From the NCBI GenBank assembly GCA_020137815.1, contig CM035360.1, positions 808,077 through 872,076 on the forward strand: a stretch of 64,000 bases of DNA. Reading direction: 5' to 3'. The position numbers were made by a program, and so were the translations under genes. Source of the stretch: Hormiphora californensis. Lineage: Eukaryota > Ctenophora > Tentaculata > Cydippida > Pleurobrachiidae. The notes beneath the pieces were generated by a model. That model made no database searches. It was not told where the DNA came from and was given only the letters and a program-made list of their open reading frames with translations. Positions 1-14,800 of the stretch are shown piece after piece. Numbering within the stretch: position 1 is the stretch's first letter; every line of letters starts with the position of its first letter.

Positions 1-122
1 CACAAATCTTTCAACGGTGGCCCTCATTCCCTGCTCTAGACATGTTAGTACACCATACCATATATGGGCATCTCGTGACAATCCCTTATATGGGCAGCAT
101 GTGACACACACCCACCCCTCAG

Positions 123-1458
123 GTTCCATTGGATGCGTTCTCAGCTGCTCTCTGCTCGGCAATCAACACCATTGGACCTTGCATGCGGCTTACCGCATCT
201 CTAATTCTAAAACAACTTGGATCTGATGCCTTGAACAGGTTAGAAACAACACCAATAGCATTCCAATATCACTTTCACAAACACGGATTCGCGGATCGTG
301 GATGAATTTTTCGAATCCGTGGATTCTAAAAATTTATCCACCATCCTCGAATCTGCGATTGTAACAGATCGATCCTGACTTGATTCCCCCTCACAGTGTG
401 TACGAGTGTCAGCTGACAAACCACCTCAACTCAATCGAGGACCAGAACAGGATCGTCCTATACCAGGCAGACCCCGCCATGACCCCCTGGACTCACCAGT
501 GTATCAGGCAGGCTGATGTGATCCTGATTATTGCCAATGCAAATGAGAATCCTGAGGAGTGTGGACCTATTGAGGTGGGTAGTGGGACGGTTTTGTGGTT
601 TATCATTGAGGGAGTAGTGGGTAGTGGGTAGTGGGTAGTGGGTAGTGGGTAGTGGGTAGTGGGTAGTGGGTAGCGGGTAGCGGGTAGCGGGTAGCGGGTA
701 GCGGGTAGCGGGTAGCGGGTAGTGGGACAGTTTTGTGGTGAGAATTGTGGTTTTTGAGGTAGGGTGCAACCGCCAACCAGACTTCACTTTCATAATATAG
801 ACTTCTTCAACATTCTATCCCCAAACTCCTGAATTATCTCTCCTACTTTCACCTTCTTTTCCATCACACATTTCCCTCATTTTCCAAACCAGATCTCCCT
901 GAACGCCATGACGTCAGTCCGAGCCCAGAAGGAGCTCATCTTGTTACACCCGGACCACGCCAGGGAACCCACCAACACGGTGTCTTGGCTCAATGCCAGG
1001 GGCTGGGTTTCATCCCATCTGCACGTGCGGTGTCCCGAGTACATTCTGAGCAATGAACTTCCAATACATGTGAGTTATAGAGTTGGGATCTAAAAACTGT
1101 AAACAGTTCATTATATACTCGAGTTAATTTCCGCTACGGTCACTTCTTTCCAAGTACCAAAATTACTCGTGTTTTAATTGTCTATTTATTTTATTTTGTT
1201 TTTCCCGCAGTCGGAGGATTTCAACCCCCATTCTGATATGGCGAGGGTAGCCCGGCGACTTACTGGAACCTCCATCGGGGTAGTTTTGGGGGGTGGTGGT
1301 GCGAGGGGTATAGCCCAGGTGGGAATTTTACAGGCTCTACAGGATCACGGTGAGTGTTGTTCAATGTTTCTCTCTCTCTCTCTGTCTATCTCTCTCTCTC
1401 TCTGTCTATCTCTCTCTCTCTCTGTCTCTCTCTCTGTCTCTCTCTCTCTCTTTCTCTC

Positions 1459-1552
<94 letters not shown>

Positions 1553-4500
1553 TCTCTCTCCCTCTCTCCCAGGTATCCCAGTTGACATGGTAGGTGGAAC
1601 GTCCATAGGGGCCCTTATGGGTGCACTCTACGCTGACGAGACTGATGTGGACGAAATGAGGGAACGGGCTTCAACATTTTCTGCTGGTATGGCACGATTG
1701 TGGAACAAGATCGTGGACCTCACCTACCCTTACACATCTATGTTCAGTGGATATCGATTCAACCAAGGTGAGACCAAATCTCCAAATGAAGTTGTAAGGA
1801 GTGCGCCAGGGAATAGTGGTAGTGGCATGGTAGTGGTAGTGGTAGTGGCATTTTGTAGCGGATAATGATCCACAGTACACTCTAATACACTCTAATTGAT
1901 GTTAGCATTGTGTGACTTTTTATTACAACTTCATATCAGGTCTGTATGATGCTCTCGGAGATAAGCTCATTGAGGACTTGTGGATACCCTACTTTTGTGT
2001 GTCAACAGATCTTACCTCCAGCGAGGCAAGGGTCCACACCCAGGGGTGTCTATGGAGGTAATTATAGAATTATAATGAAATAGGAAAATAGCCAAAAGAG
2101 GTATGCAAACGGAGTTTTCCCAATCCCCACTAGCGGGCAGTGGGTGTTGATTTGGTGCGGCCCATAGATCTTATCTCACGAGGCAAACATTTTAGAGTTA
2201 TTTTTTAAAACAACTGATTATAGGTTGTTACTAATTAGAGTTACTAATTAGAGTTACTAGTTCGAGTTATTGATTGGAGTTTTTGATTAGATTTAGAGTT
2301 ACCAATTTGATTTTGTTTGATTGAAGAAAATTGATATAGAACAAAATATAGAAAAGTACAAAAACAAACACACTAAAATCAGTCCGTAATTTGTTCCGTC
2401 ACCGTGCGAGGAAAATCGCAAAACTCATTAAAAATCAAAAAAACACAAAACAGTTTCTTGAAAATCCATATGCGCTTGTGGGAAAGTTAGTTCCACAGGA
2501 ATATGAAGCTGGAGGATGGATATGTGTGGGGGTAAACGGGAACGCTATAAGGGAATAAAGCTAGAAGGGAAAGAGGTACCCACCTCAATTCTCAAGGGGA
2601 GCACCCAGGGCAAACGAGTTAGCCCGGCAAGATCGAAGGCCAACGGTCAATTCGATTATACCGGGGGCGACCCACTCAACCCGGGCCCTCCCCAAGCGAA
2701 GAAGGGGTGTTGGGGTTAGGGTTAGATCAATTAGAGTTACTAATTGGAGATACTTATTAGAGTTACTAATTAGATTTAATAATTAGATTTAATAATTACA
2801 GTTACTAATTAGTGTTATTTTAATTATAGTTACTAATTAGATTTACTAATTAGACTCCTATCAGGTATGTGAGAGCCAGTATGACCCTATCGGGGTACCT
2901 GCCGCCCCTTTGCGACCCACAAGATGGACATCTCCTGGTGGATGGAGGTTATGTCAACAACCTACCCGCTGATGTTATGCTACAGAAAATGGGTGCACAA
3001 ACTGTGGTAGCAGTGGATGTAGGTGGGCAGGTAAGAAATACAGTCGGACCCCGATTTAACAGCACCCTCGGGGGAAAAGGTTTTGTCCGTTAAATCGGGG
3101 TGTCCGCTAAATTGGGGTCAAATATTGTTAATTTCTTATATCGGGGGAAGATTATGCTGCCGTTAAATCGGGGTGCCGCTAAATCGGGGGCTGTTAAATC
3201 GGGGTCCGACTGTAGAAACAAATTTTTATTCAAGGATCATCCCCCAGTCCCCACCCCCAAATACCCAACAAGTATAATAGGGCCCACTAACTCTCCCTAC
3301 TGTAGTCTGATAATGTGTTTGATAACTTTGGGGATGGTCTCTCTGGTTGGTGGATTCTGTGGAACCGGTACATGCCTTTTGGAAAGTCCCTGAAAATACC
3401 TAATATGGCTGAAATCCAGAGCAGACTGGCGTATGTCAGCTGTGAGAGACAACTGGCACAGGTATGTAAAATCTTACAATTATATTCATCTTTAGATAAC
3501 CTTCAGATAATTCTAATACCAGCGCCGAGCAGCGAGAAACTACGTTAAATTTCAGCAGAGTATTTGTAATTAAAAACGCACATAAAGCTTTAAGCTATGC
3601 AGTATGCATATTATGCAGTCCTAAAATGTATAACGCAGTCCTAACATTTATATTGTGGTGCTAATTCTAACATCTACGTGACTGCAGGTATCGGGGATGG
3701 AGAATTGTTACTACATGAGGCCGCCCATTGACCGGTTTGCGACTCTCCAATTTGGAGCATTTGATGAAATCGAGGAGTGTGGTTATGTGTACGGTACTGA
3801 TGTGGTTTCCGCGTGGGTTAAAGGTCAGTGTGGTTATTACACCACCACCTACGTTAGGTTTTTATTTGTTGAGTAAGGGGTACTTACTAAACAAGTTTCT
3901 ACCCCCCCCATTTGATATATCAAACAGATATTGTATAACAGATTGCAGAGCTGTGACTAGCCCTACAATAATTATACCCATCTTTATTGTGTATACCTGT
4001 GTGGAACATAATACCGATACTGCTGCAAAAAGCTGCCAAACTTTTGCAGTTATGTATGGTTGTCCCACCTCCAAACCCCCGGTTTTGCCCCGGGGCACTT
4101 GCCAGTGCTGTGATTGCTAACTACCCATTCCCAGAGCTCCCATAAAAAAGATAGGGAAAACACCCGTCATCAACTCCCAGATACTACACTATAGGGCCTA
4201 TACTATAGTATAGGCCCAACATACTCAGTTTCCTGCAAAGGGGAGGTTCTATGTTCCAAACTCCCTCGGCAGTACAGGTCCTCTCAGAACTACCGTCTAG
4301 CACGTGCTTCTTTTGGCAGTTAATAGTCACTGTCTGTCCAGAAACCGTATCGTTCCAACTTCCTTGCACAGATCCGTCCACGGTAAACCCGGGGCACACT
4401 GATGGAATAGAATGTAATATTAGATGTTTTAGTAGTAATTCAACGTGTTATACAATCATAATCGAGTAGCACAGTAATTGCTTATGATTTCTTCATTACC

Positions 4501-7500
4501 TGTTGGTTTTTCTCGGTAGCTATCTGATGCGGTGTCATAGGAGGAAAACTTTATCTTCTCCACAACATCTCCTTCCCACTTTGATACACAGCTAGCCACT
4601 CTACTATCACTGAACTTATAGTCCAGTACCTCCACCCCATTGCACTCTATGCTAAGGGTGGTGGCTGTCTTCCGAATTGTCCACGTCTTGTCCACTTCCC
4701 CTGGTGGCTGTACTGGGAAGTCAGTCCATGTGCTGGTGCAGGAGGTGATGTAGTATATTGGGATAGGTGAGGTTAACAACAGACTCACTGTTCCAATATA
4801 ACTCTCATCTGCAGTGTATATGTGCACCTCAATCCTCTCACCACTCCCGGTAGTAGAGTCGGTTTTGATTTGAAGAGGAGTACTCTCCAGATCAAATGGT
4901 ATATAAGTACCACGTATCACTGGACTCCACGCTGAAAAATAGCTATCTGATGCGTTGTCATAGGAGCTAAAGGCGATCTTCTTCACATCACCTCCCCACC
5001 GTTTTGCACAGCTAGCCTTAGTGCCGTTACTGAACTGGTAGTTCAGTACCTCCACTTCATTACACTCTACATTGAGGGTGGTGGCCGTCTTTCGAATCGT
5101 CCAAATCTTGTCCACTGCCTCTGGTGGTTGTACTTGGAGTGTAGGGAGGGGGTCCCGGCCGGTGCAGTAGCTGATGTAGTATTGAATTTTAGGTGAGTTG
5201 AAGTACACTCTCACAACTCCGACGTACTGGCTATCTGCAGTAAACGCTTCAACCCGAATCCTATCCTCACTCCCGGCAATAGAGTTGGTTTTGATTTGGA
5301 GAGGGGTGCTCTCCAGATCAAATGGTATGAAACGAACAACTGGATTCCACTCTGAAATAACAAGATTTTAAGTATTTCTAGATAAAACCCGAGAAGTGGT
5401 GAGTTGTATAATGAGTTCTATATGGCGATATATACATTTGTCAGGATTTGCCAAGATACAGGGTATAATCCAAGTAGTTTTTTCTACCGTAAGTGTTGGG
5501 GTAACCTCAACTAATCACTGCACTGGCAAGTGCCCCGTGGCCCTAGGGGGGTCTGGGGGCACAGCCCCCAGCATTGAAAAACCATCCTACCCCTTCTAAG
5601 GTCATCCTAGAACATTATAAGATGAAATCTGAAAGGATAAACTCAGGCGCAGAAAATTTAATTTCGCCCGATTCGGGGGCCAGTGCAGTATACCATACGG
5701 ATGCGACTTTCGCTCTTTTCGAGCGTCTACTTAACGATGTTCCCGACAAGCTACGAAGCTGAAATTTTTTATATAAAGCTACCTCAATGATATCTATTAG
5801 TGTTAAAAATTTCAAGTGGTTCGATGGTTCCGTTCAAAAGTTACGAGGGGGGTCCCAAACGCTTGCTCTGTATACATACATACATACATACATACATACA
5901 TACATACATACATACATACGCACGACCTTTTTACAAACCAAACTGAGCGATTCCAGACAAAACAAACTCAAGACACTCAAAGGCAAATCGTTACCTTGTT
6001 CCAGACTAAACTAAACTCAAGACACTCTCAACGGCAAAACGTTACCCTGTTCCAGACTAAACTAAACTCAAGACACTCTCAAAGGCAAAACGTTACCTGC
6101 TCCAGCTTAATATAAACCTTAGGAATTGATTTAGGCCAGGAGTAGTGTGATACCCCTGTCGACGTCGTGCGGCTCACGCCGCTCGGCGTCGCCAGTGGTT
6201 GACCACGGTCTTCCTGGAGCGTCTGAAGTAACATGCTCTGCATAAACTGATTGGTGGGTGCCCTTGCTACGGCGGAGTGGTGGACGTGCTGGGGCGCCTA
6301 ATAAGCGTGCTCGGTGCGGCCGCCGCTACTTTCGGGCAGGTCACTCGCCAGACGCAGCAAGTACAAACAAACAAACAAACAAACTGAGCAAAAACGGCTG
6401 GATTTAGAGCTTTTTGTCCCGGGGACGACCCCCCATAAATCGACTATTCTACATGTCGTAGGCTATATAAAATTTTGATTTGAGCATGGGAAGTCATTAA
6501 TTATGCATAATTTATGTATAATTTTATGATTATTTCGGTATTGGCTGTTGTAAGGACATTTTAAAGAACATATTTCGACGCAGAATGGTCGATTTATGGG
6601 GGGTTGTCCCCCAGACAAAAAGTCGTATCTTGCACCGTTTAGCCGTTATTTGCATATTTATGCGCCGATTTTTGATTTAGTGCATATTCTGAATATTTCC
6701 ACTTCAGCTGATCCTAGAATGCTTTAATGGACATATTTCGACGCAGAATGGTCGATTTATGGGGGGTTGTCCCCCGGACAAAAAGTCGTATCTCGTACCG
6801 TTTAGCTGTTATTTGCATATTTATGCACAGATTTATGATTTAATGCATATTCTGAATATTTCCACTTCAGCTGGTCCTAGAATGTTTTCATGGACATATT
6901 TCGACGCAGAATAATCGATTTATGGGGGGTCGTCCCCCAGACAAAAAGTCGTATCTCGTACCGTGTAGCTGTTATTTGCATATTTATGCGCAGATTTATG
7001 ATTTAATGCATGGTGACCTACAACTATGGCTCATGCAACTATGGCTCATAGAATCTATGAGCCATAGATGCATGCAACTATGGCTCATAGATTTTATGAG
7101 CCATAGATGCATACAACTATGGCTCAAAGAAATGTGATCTGATTAGGTTCTATGAGCCAAAGCTAGTGAGAGTGAGAGGGACGTGAGTGACACGTGAGTG
7201 ACACGTGAATGACACGTGAGTGACACGTGAATGACACGTGAGTGACACGTGAGAGATCGAATACATATAATATTGAATGAGCACAATATGAATAATGAGC
7301 ACAAATGTAAACGATTTACATAATAATAAATCTAATATTACATAATTAAAATTACACTATCAGTTCATCTTGGATATAATGGTAAAAGGGGTCCTTCTTT
7401 GGACAGTTCATAGAGCTTTTCACGTGAATCAGCAGCTCCTTAACACGATGTTTATTCAAATCTATGATCGGGTAGGTACTAAACAGCCGCCTTGCATTAT

Positions 7501-9726
7501 CACTATCAGGATCCACAGTAAAAAACTCTCCAACAGGTCTGATTTTCGAGAAAGTAGTATAGGTATACCTATAGGATGTTCCCAGAAATTGCCTGACTAA
7601 AGTTTCTGATCTTTCACACTCTTCCAAAACCTCCCGGCACTCGTTGAACGTTGTAGTGTTGTTAGTGACGTCGATAACAATTATAGCTAGTGAATCCACT
7701 AACAAATTCTAATGAGTGGGGTGGATATGTGACAGTGTCACATATCCACCCCCTCACTGACACGATTCTGGGATGCGTCATTAGCAGAGTGAAACGATAC
7801 GAGATACGAAACTTATGATTCGGGGGAGCTCATTAGCAGTGTGAGACGATACGGTATGTGGAACATGATTCGGGGAAGCTTATTAGGAGTGTTAGACACT
7901 AAAATGAAACACGATTCGGAGAATGTTTTATCGCTCTTTCTATCTATCTCTATCTATCTCTATCTCTATCTCTTTTTGTCAATTATCTTGGACTTGAGAA
8001 CCAGATGAGGTGCCTACCATTATACTATAATGCGAGGTGACGCTACACACTTGAGTTTAGTGCCCTTATTTTTGGTAATAAGAGCCTATCGGCTCGCCTC
8101 ATTGTTTTTAGGAGGATATGTTGTTTTAGATGGAATGCGTTGGGTTTCATTTATCTGTCTTGCCAAACAGACCAAATTCAAACCATTCCATCTAAAACAA
8201 CAACATATAATCTGGATGTCGGCTGAGCCGACATCCAGATAAAAAAGGAAAAGGAGTATGGACAAAAATAAGGGCACCAAAGTTTGTAGCTTCCTCGCAT
8301 TAGTATGGGTAGGTATCTCATCTGGTTCTCAAGATAATTGACAAAAAGAGATAGAGATAGATAGAAAGAGCGATAAAATGCATTCTCCGAATCGTGTCTC
8401 ATATCGTCTAACACTCCTAATAAGCTTCCCCGAATCATGTTCCACATACCGTATCGTCTCACACTACTAATGAGCTCCCCCGAATCATAAGTTTCGTATC
8501 TCGTATCGTTTCACCCTGCTAATGGCGCATCCCAGAATCGTGTCGGTGAGGGGGGGGGGGGTGGATATGTGACACTGTCACATATCCATCCCGCTCATTA
8601 GAATTTGTTAGTAGATTCACTAGCTATAGTTGTTATCGACGTCACTAACAACACTACTTAACGTTCAACGAGTAGCGGGAGGTTTTGGAAGAGTGTGAAA
8701 GATCAGAAACTTTAGTCAGACAATTTCTGGGAACATCCTACCTAATACTACTTTCTCGAAAATCAGACCTGTTGGAGAGTTTTTTACTGTGGATCCTGAT
8801 AGTGATAATGCAAGGCGGCCGTTTAGTACCTACCCGATCATAGATTTGAATAAACATCGTGTTAAGGAGCTGCTGATTCACGTGAAAAGCTCTATGAACT
8901 GTCCAAAGAAGGACCCCTTTTACCATTATATCCAAGATGAACTGATAGTGTAATTTTAATTATGTAATATTAGATTTATTATTATGTAAATCGTTTACAT
9001 TTGTGCTCATTATTCATATTGTGCTCATTCAATATTATATGATTCGATCTCTCACGTGTCACTCACGTTTCATTCACGTGTCACTCACGTGTCACTCACG
9101 TGTCACTCACGTCCCTCTCACGTCCCTCTCACTCTCACTAGCTTTGGCTCATAGAACCTAATCAGATCACATTTCTATGAGCCATAGTTGTATGCATCTA
9201 TGGCTCATAAAATCTATGAGCCATAGTTGCATGCATCTATGGCTCATAGATTCTATGAGCCATAGTTGCATGAGCCATAGTTGTAGGTAATCTTAATGCA
9301 TATTCTGAATATTTCCACTTCAGCTGGTCCTAGAACGTTTTCATGGACATATTTCGACGCAGAATAATCGATTTATGGGGGGTCTTCCCCCGGACAAAAA
9401 GTCGTATCTCGTACAGTTTAGCCGTTTTTTGCATATTTATGCACCGATTCATGATTTAATGCATATTCTGAATATTTCCACTTCAGCTGGCCCTAGAACG
9501 TTTTCATGGTCATATTTCGACGCAGAATAGTCGATTTATGGGGGGTCGTCCACGGAACAAAAAGTCGTATCTCGTACCGTTTAGCCGTTATTTGCATATT
9601 TATGATACCTGTTTACAAAAATCCTGAGAAACTAGACCAAAAAACAAAGGAAATTTGTTTGGAACACCCGTGGCCTTTTGTCGATACTTGACGCTGCGGG
9701 AAATGCACCCTTCGTCAGGGCAAGAC

Positions 9727-9777
<51 letters not shown>

Positions 9778-11769
9778 AGAGAGAGTGTGTGTTTGTGTGT
9801 ATGCGTGTGCTAGAACTTGGAGAGAGATGGCACAACGATACCTAGTAGCTCAGTTGCCAAGCTAGACTGCCTTTCGCGAGCCCCGCACAAATGTAAAGGG
9901 AGGGTTAGAACATAACAAGTAGCTCAGTTTATGGGTGCATTTCCCGCAGCGTCAAGTATCGACAAAAGGCCACGGGTGTTCCAAACAAATTTCCTTTGTT
10001 TTTTGGTCTAGTAAAGAGGATTATTAAAATTACCTCCTTGTTCCTTCCGGTAGCTGTCAGATGCAGTATCGCGCCAAGGAAATCTTGTCTTCTCCACTAC
10101 ATCTCCTCCCCACTTGTTTAGACAGTCACCGTCACTGAACTGGTAGTTCAGTACCTCCACACCGTTGCACGTGATGTTAAAGGTTGACAAGATACCTAAA
10201 ACTTTTCGTATATCGTCTTATTTTGATTTATCATTAATTTTCAGCATTTTTTCAGAATTTTTTGTCGGCTAGAAAAAAATTCGAAATAGGGGGTCTACCG
10301 ATATTGTCAGCACTGGTTTTACTGGGCACACTCACTGCGTCTCGCAAATTGAAATTCACGTTTCCGGTTCCTCAAAAGATAGCTACTTGATCTTGGTTGC
10401 GTTGGATTGGTCTCAATAAGGCCTTTCCAACGCTACCAAAACGGTTTCTGTATCTCATCAGGAACCGGAGATATTCCAGTATCAATTTAAAAAAAGGCAC
10501 ACTCATTTGTCAGTAGACCCCCTATTTTGCACATATTTCTAGCCGACAAAAAATTCTGAAAAAATGCTGAAAATTAATGATAAATCAAAATAAGACGATA
10601 TACGAAAAGTTTTAGGTATCTTGTCAACCTTTAAAGGTAGTGGCTGTCTTCTGAATTGTCCAAATCTTGTCCACTTCATTTGGTGGTTGTACTGGGAGTG
10701 TGGTCCTTGAGCTGGTGCAGGAGCTGATGTAGTATTGTATATCTGATCTGAAGTACACTTCCACTGTTCCGACATACTGGTTATCTGCAGTGAACGTATC
10801 AACCCGAATCTGATCCCCACTCCCGGCAGTAGAGTCGGTTTTGATTTGGAGAGGGGTGCTCTCCAGATCAAATGGGATACGACTAACTGGAATCCATGCT
10901 GAAATGTATTACTGGTATTACTGATAATTATAATATTATATTATTATATTATAATATTCGCTCTCTTGGTACTTGCTGTCTGGACGCACCGCGATCCAAT
11001 CTAAGTGTTCATACTCTTGCCCTAAAGGAGTGACAAAAACATAGCCATCTCTGAGAACAGTACTGGGTGCAGCTTACCTTCTGTTGCAGGAAACAAGACC
11101 AGCAAAAACATGAAAATCAAGAAACTCCTCATTCTGGTTATATATCTTGACAGATCAAACACAACAGTCACTGGATAGTTTAAAATAAAGTCACGCAGTC
11201 TGTTAGCCAAGTTAGATCGCTCTCACTCTATATTTTCTATGGTTCTCTCTAATGCCCTTGTCCTCGAGACATTAGCCGTGCTTTGACTCCTTGAGCTACC
11301 TTACTCTCCAAAATTAAGAACAAGCTTTTAAGCAACCCAAAATTAAAATATAGGAAAATTAAGGGTCTTCTTATTACTAACTCTAAAATTAAGCAAAATT
11401 AAGCAATCCTGGAGGGTGCAGATCACGAATTAAGAAACCTGTTATTAAGCAAACTTTTATTAGGGAAATCCTACAGAGAGAGTGTTTGGGAAGAGTCACG
11501 TGATGTACATCACGTGACTCTTTCCAGCCAATAGCGCGCGAGTGTAAGATGTAGAAGGGGGAGTCATGGTTGTGTTGCAAAGCACCGAGATAATATAAAG
11601 CAATCTCGGGCATGACTAAAAATTGAGAATTGAGAAAAATTAAAATGCATGAAACTCCATTTTCTGACTACAGTATGTCTGTCTATCTGTCAGTCTATCG
11701 GTCTATCTGTCTTGCTCAGAGGGGGAGTCTTCTTTGTGTTGAAAGACAGAGGTAAATCTTAGAAAGAGA

Positions 11770-11812
<43 letters not shown>

Positions 11813-14800
11813 CGAAATGGATGACACCCCTGTCTGTCTATCTATCCGTCCCTCCTTCATCTCTATCTGTCTCAGATCCAGTGGAACTAGGAAGATGGAT
11901 AGTGAGACAGATATCTAGATGAAGGAGGGACGGATAGATAGAATGGAACTTCCACATTCATTTTAAGACATCTCCTTCATTCCTCATCACTCTTACCTCT
12001 ATCTATCGCTACGTCTATCTCTCTTTGTTCCTAGTTTCAAACTTTTCAACACTACTTTAAACAAATTAATTTGAGTTTGCCGTCAATCGTTCCGATAACT
12101 GTGTTAGCATCTATTCTCTAATCTTATAGATCTCTGTTAGGCCTACTTTAACTTAACTTACGAGTGATATCAGTGAAGAGTTTGCTGTTGGCCGGCGTGC
12201 AACGGGTGTTTTAGGATGACCGTTACGAGTAATTATGACATATGTATCACTAAGAGTGATTTTGAAGACGTGTTATCAGGAGAAGTATTTAGTAATGATT
12301 ATAAGGGTAGTGATTTGTTAGTGTGCCTTGGGAGGGGTGACACTGTTTGTCCGTCGTCTGTCCATAAACCTCAGTTGTGGCATCTCCTCAAAGCCTGTTA
12401 CAACATGCTTCCGGCGTCGGCACCGTTTTCTGTTCCTGGAGACCAGACTGATCTGAAAGAGTCGTTTGCAAAGCTGCACAAGGATCTGGTTTCCACTATC
12501 TCTGCTTTGGTCAAACCTATGGAAAATAGTAGAAGTGATATTGGTGGTGGTGATCCAGAGGAACCGGTTACACCTACGATGAAACACTATGTGAATATTA
12601 AAACTGGCATCAATGAGGAAGGAGGACCAGGATTCTGTGCGAAGAAGTGGACTGATGAGGTCAAACCCAAAGTGGAAACTGCGTTGAAGACGATACCGGT
12701 GGTGAGATCCAGAGTGAACAGTGACCATACCCGGCTGTATTTCCCTAATGAAGACCAGATGAAGGAAGCAGAGAAAGTTTTGACTCCTCTTGCACAGGAC
12801 TGTTCTATGTCATTCTTCTCAGAGGAAGCCAAGAAGCTTGAACCAAAGGTTACCATTAATGATTTGAACCCTGAACTACTGGAAAAGGAGACTATCCTGG
12901 CAGCGATTTTGGACAAAAATGAGGATATCAGAAAGCTTTATCATGAGGATAAGAAGTTGAAAGTGGTGTTTGTGAGCGAAAGAGATAGGTATGCAGTGAT
13001 CCAGATGGCTCCAGAGATCCGGAGGCTTTTGTCTAACAACGGTGATAAACTCAATTTAGGTCTTCGACAACATTTTGTCAAGAACAGGTATCATGTGATT
13101 CAATGCTATCACTGTCAAGGATACGGACATATAGCAGGCTCAATCTACTGTCCTCAGAAGGAAAATCCTGTGTGCTGTTTTTGTGCTGGAACACACCAGA
13201 CAAAGGACTGTAGAGCAAAGAAGACAACGAGACTGGTAAGATGAAGATTGGGGAAACGTGGGGGGGAGGATCAAGAGAGGACAAGAATATGCGAGGCCAT
13301 ACAGTTCTAGTTGTGGTTCCTCGAAAATCAATGAACGAGCACGGCTTATGGGAGGCTTAGGTGTCAGCAACAGAAACGCCCCCCCCCGAACCGGTTTTTT
13401 TTTCCACCGAACCGAAAGAACCGAAAAAACCCGAACCAAACCCAACCCAAAACCGTTTGGTAAAAAATTTTTTTTTTTTTTTTTTTCTATATAAATGTTT
13501 CTCTAAAAAGTCTGGAAGCCCCGATCAGGGTATTGAGAATATTTCTGAAATTTTTTTTAAAAAAAAATGTTTGAAAAATTTAAAAAATAAATTTTTTTGT
13601 GAAAAATTTTCAAAGTAAATTTTTTATCGTAAATTTTCTATTAAATTTTTGCGTACGAATCGTTTTTCGAATCGGCAATGCTATACGGAATGGTATTGCT
13701 AATTAGCAGATTAAAACGAACCATGAAGTGTCTCTCTAAATTCCTAATAATTTTGAGGGGGGATCACGTATCAGCACAATCCATCTCGGACCCACTAATT
13801 ACCAAATCACCCCTTTTTAGCATTGTCGTTAAAAACACATTCGTTACCAAATTTACTAAAAATATTCTTCACAAAAAAATTTCAAAAAATTTAGGAATGT
13901 TTCTCAATCCCTTTGATCGATGCTCTCCATGAATTTTTAGAAAACATTTAATTTTGTGAAAAAATTTTGTAAAAAATTTCAAGTATTTCGGAAAAAAATT
14001 CTATGTCTTTTTTGCCGTACGATCGTGTTGCGAATCGGTGATGCATGCGGCATGCTCTCGCAAATTTACGGGATTTTTTGAAACAAACGTTTCCCCAAAA
14101 ACTTCCTAATTATTTTATGGGGATCAGTATAGCTAACCCATCTCGGACCCACTAATTAGCAACATCACTCCCGTTTAGCAATACCGATTCAAAACACATT
14201 CGTAGCAAAATTGAATAAAAATTTTTTCCAAAAATTTTTACTTTAAATTTTTTCCCAAACTTTTTTTACAAAATTTAAAGGGAAGATTCTTAACCCTTGA
14301 CGGTGCTCTCCATGATTTTTTAAAAAAAAATTTTCGGGTTTTTGTTACCCCCCCATGAGGACACGATTCCGGGGGAATCAGGTTCAATAAATCCTATCGA
14401 ACCCCAACTGCAAAATCTTTTTCCAATAGCCCACCGATTCGAAATGGGGTTAATCGGCGAAATTGACTTTAAAATTCCAATTTTCTGAATAATTAAAAAT
14501 TTTTTGAAGGGAAAAGACCTTTTTTTGGGGCATTTTTTGCCAAAAAATTCGGGGGTTGGGCCCCAAAAATTTCCTACCGAACCGAACCGAACCGAACCCA
14601 AAAAAAAAAAAACCCCCAAAATTTTCCGAACCGAACCAACCGAACCAAAATATTCGGTCGCTTCCTGGTCAGCAAAGAGGAAAAAAAAAAAAAAAAACCT
14701 TACGGACGAGGACAAAGGGGAGGAACTACACAGGAAAGATTTGGGAAAGATTGGGACTTAAAAGCCGCTCTTTTGTCAAAAAAACGGGAGGTGTTTTTCA

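Noticed and set aside
600-727. Telomeric repeat
   Set aside because: The 7-bp GGGTAGT/GGGTAGC unit is not TTAGGG and lies inside an intron near a splice donor.
1354-1606. Ser/Leu- or Arg/Glu-repeat open frames over (CT)n, also at 18.5, 22.5 and 57.1 kb
   Set aside because: Pure microsatellite translation; the tracts are intronic and flank well-supported exons or lie in repeats.
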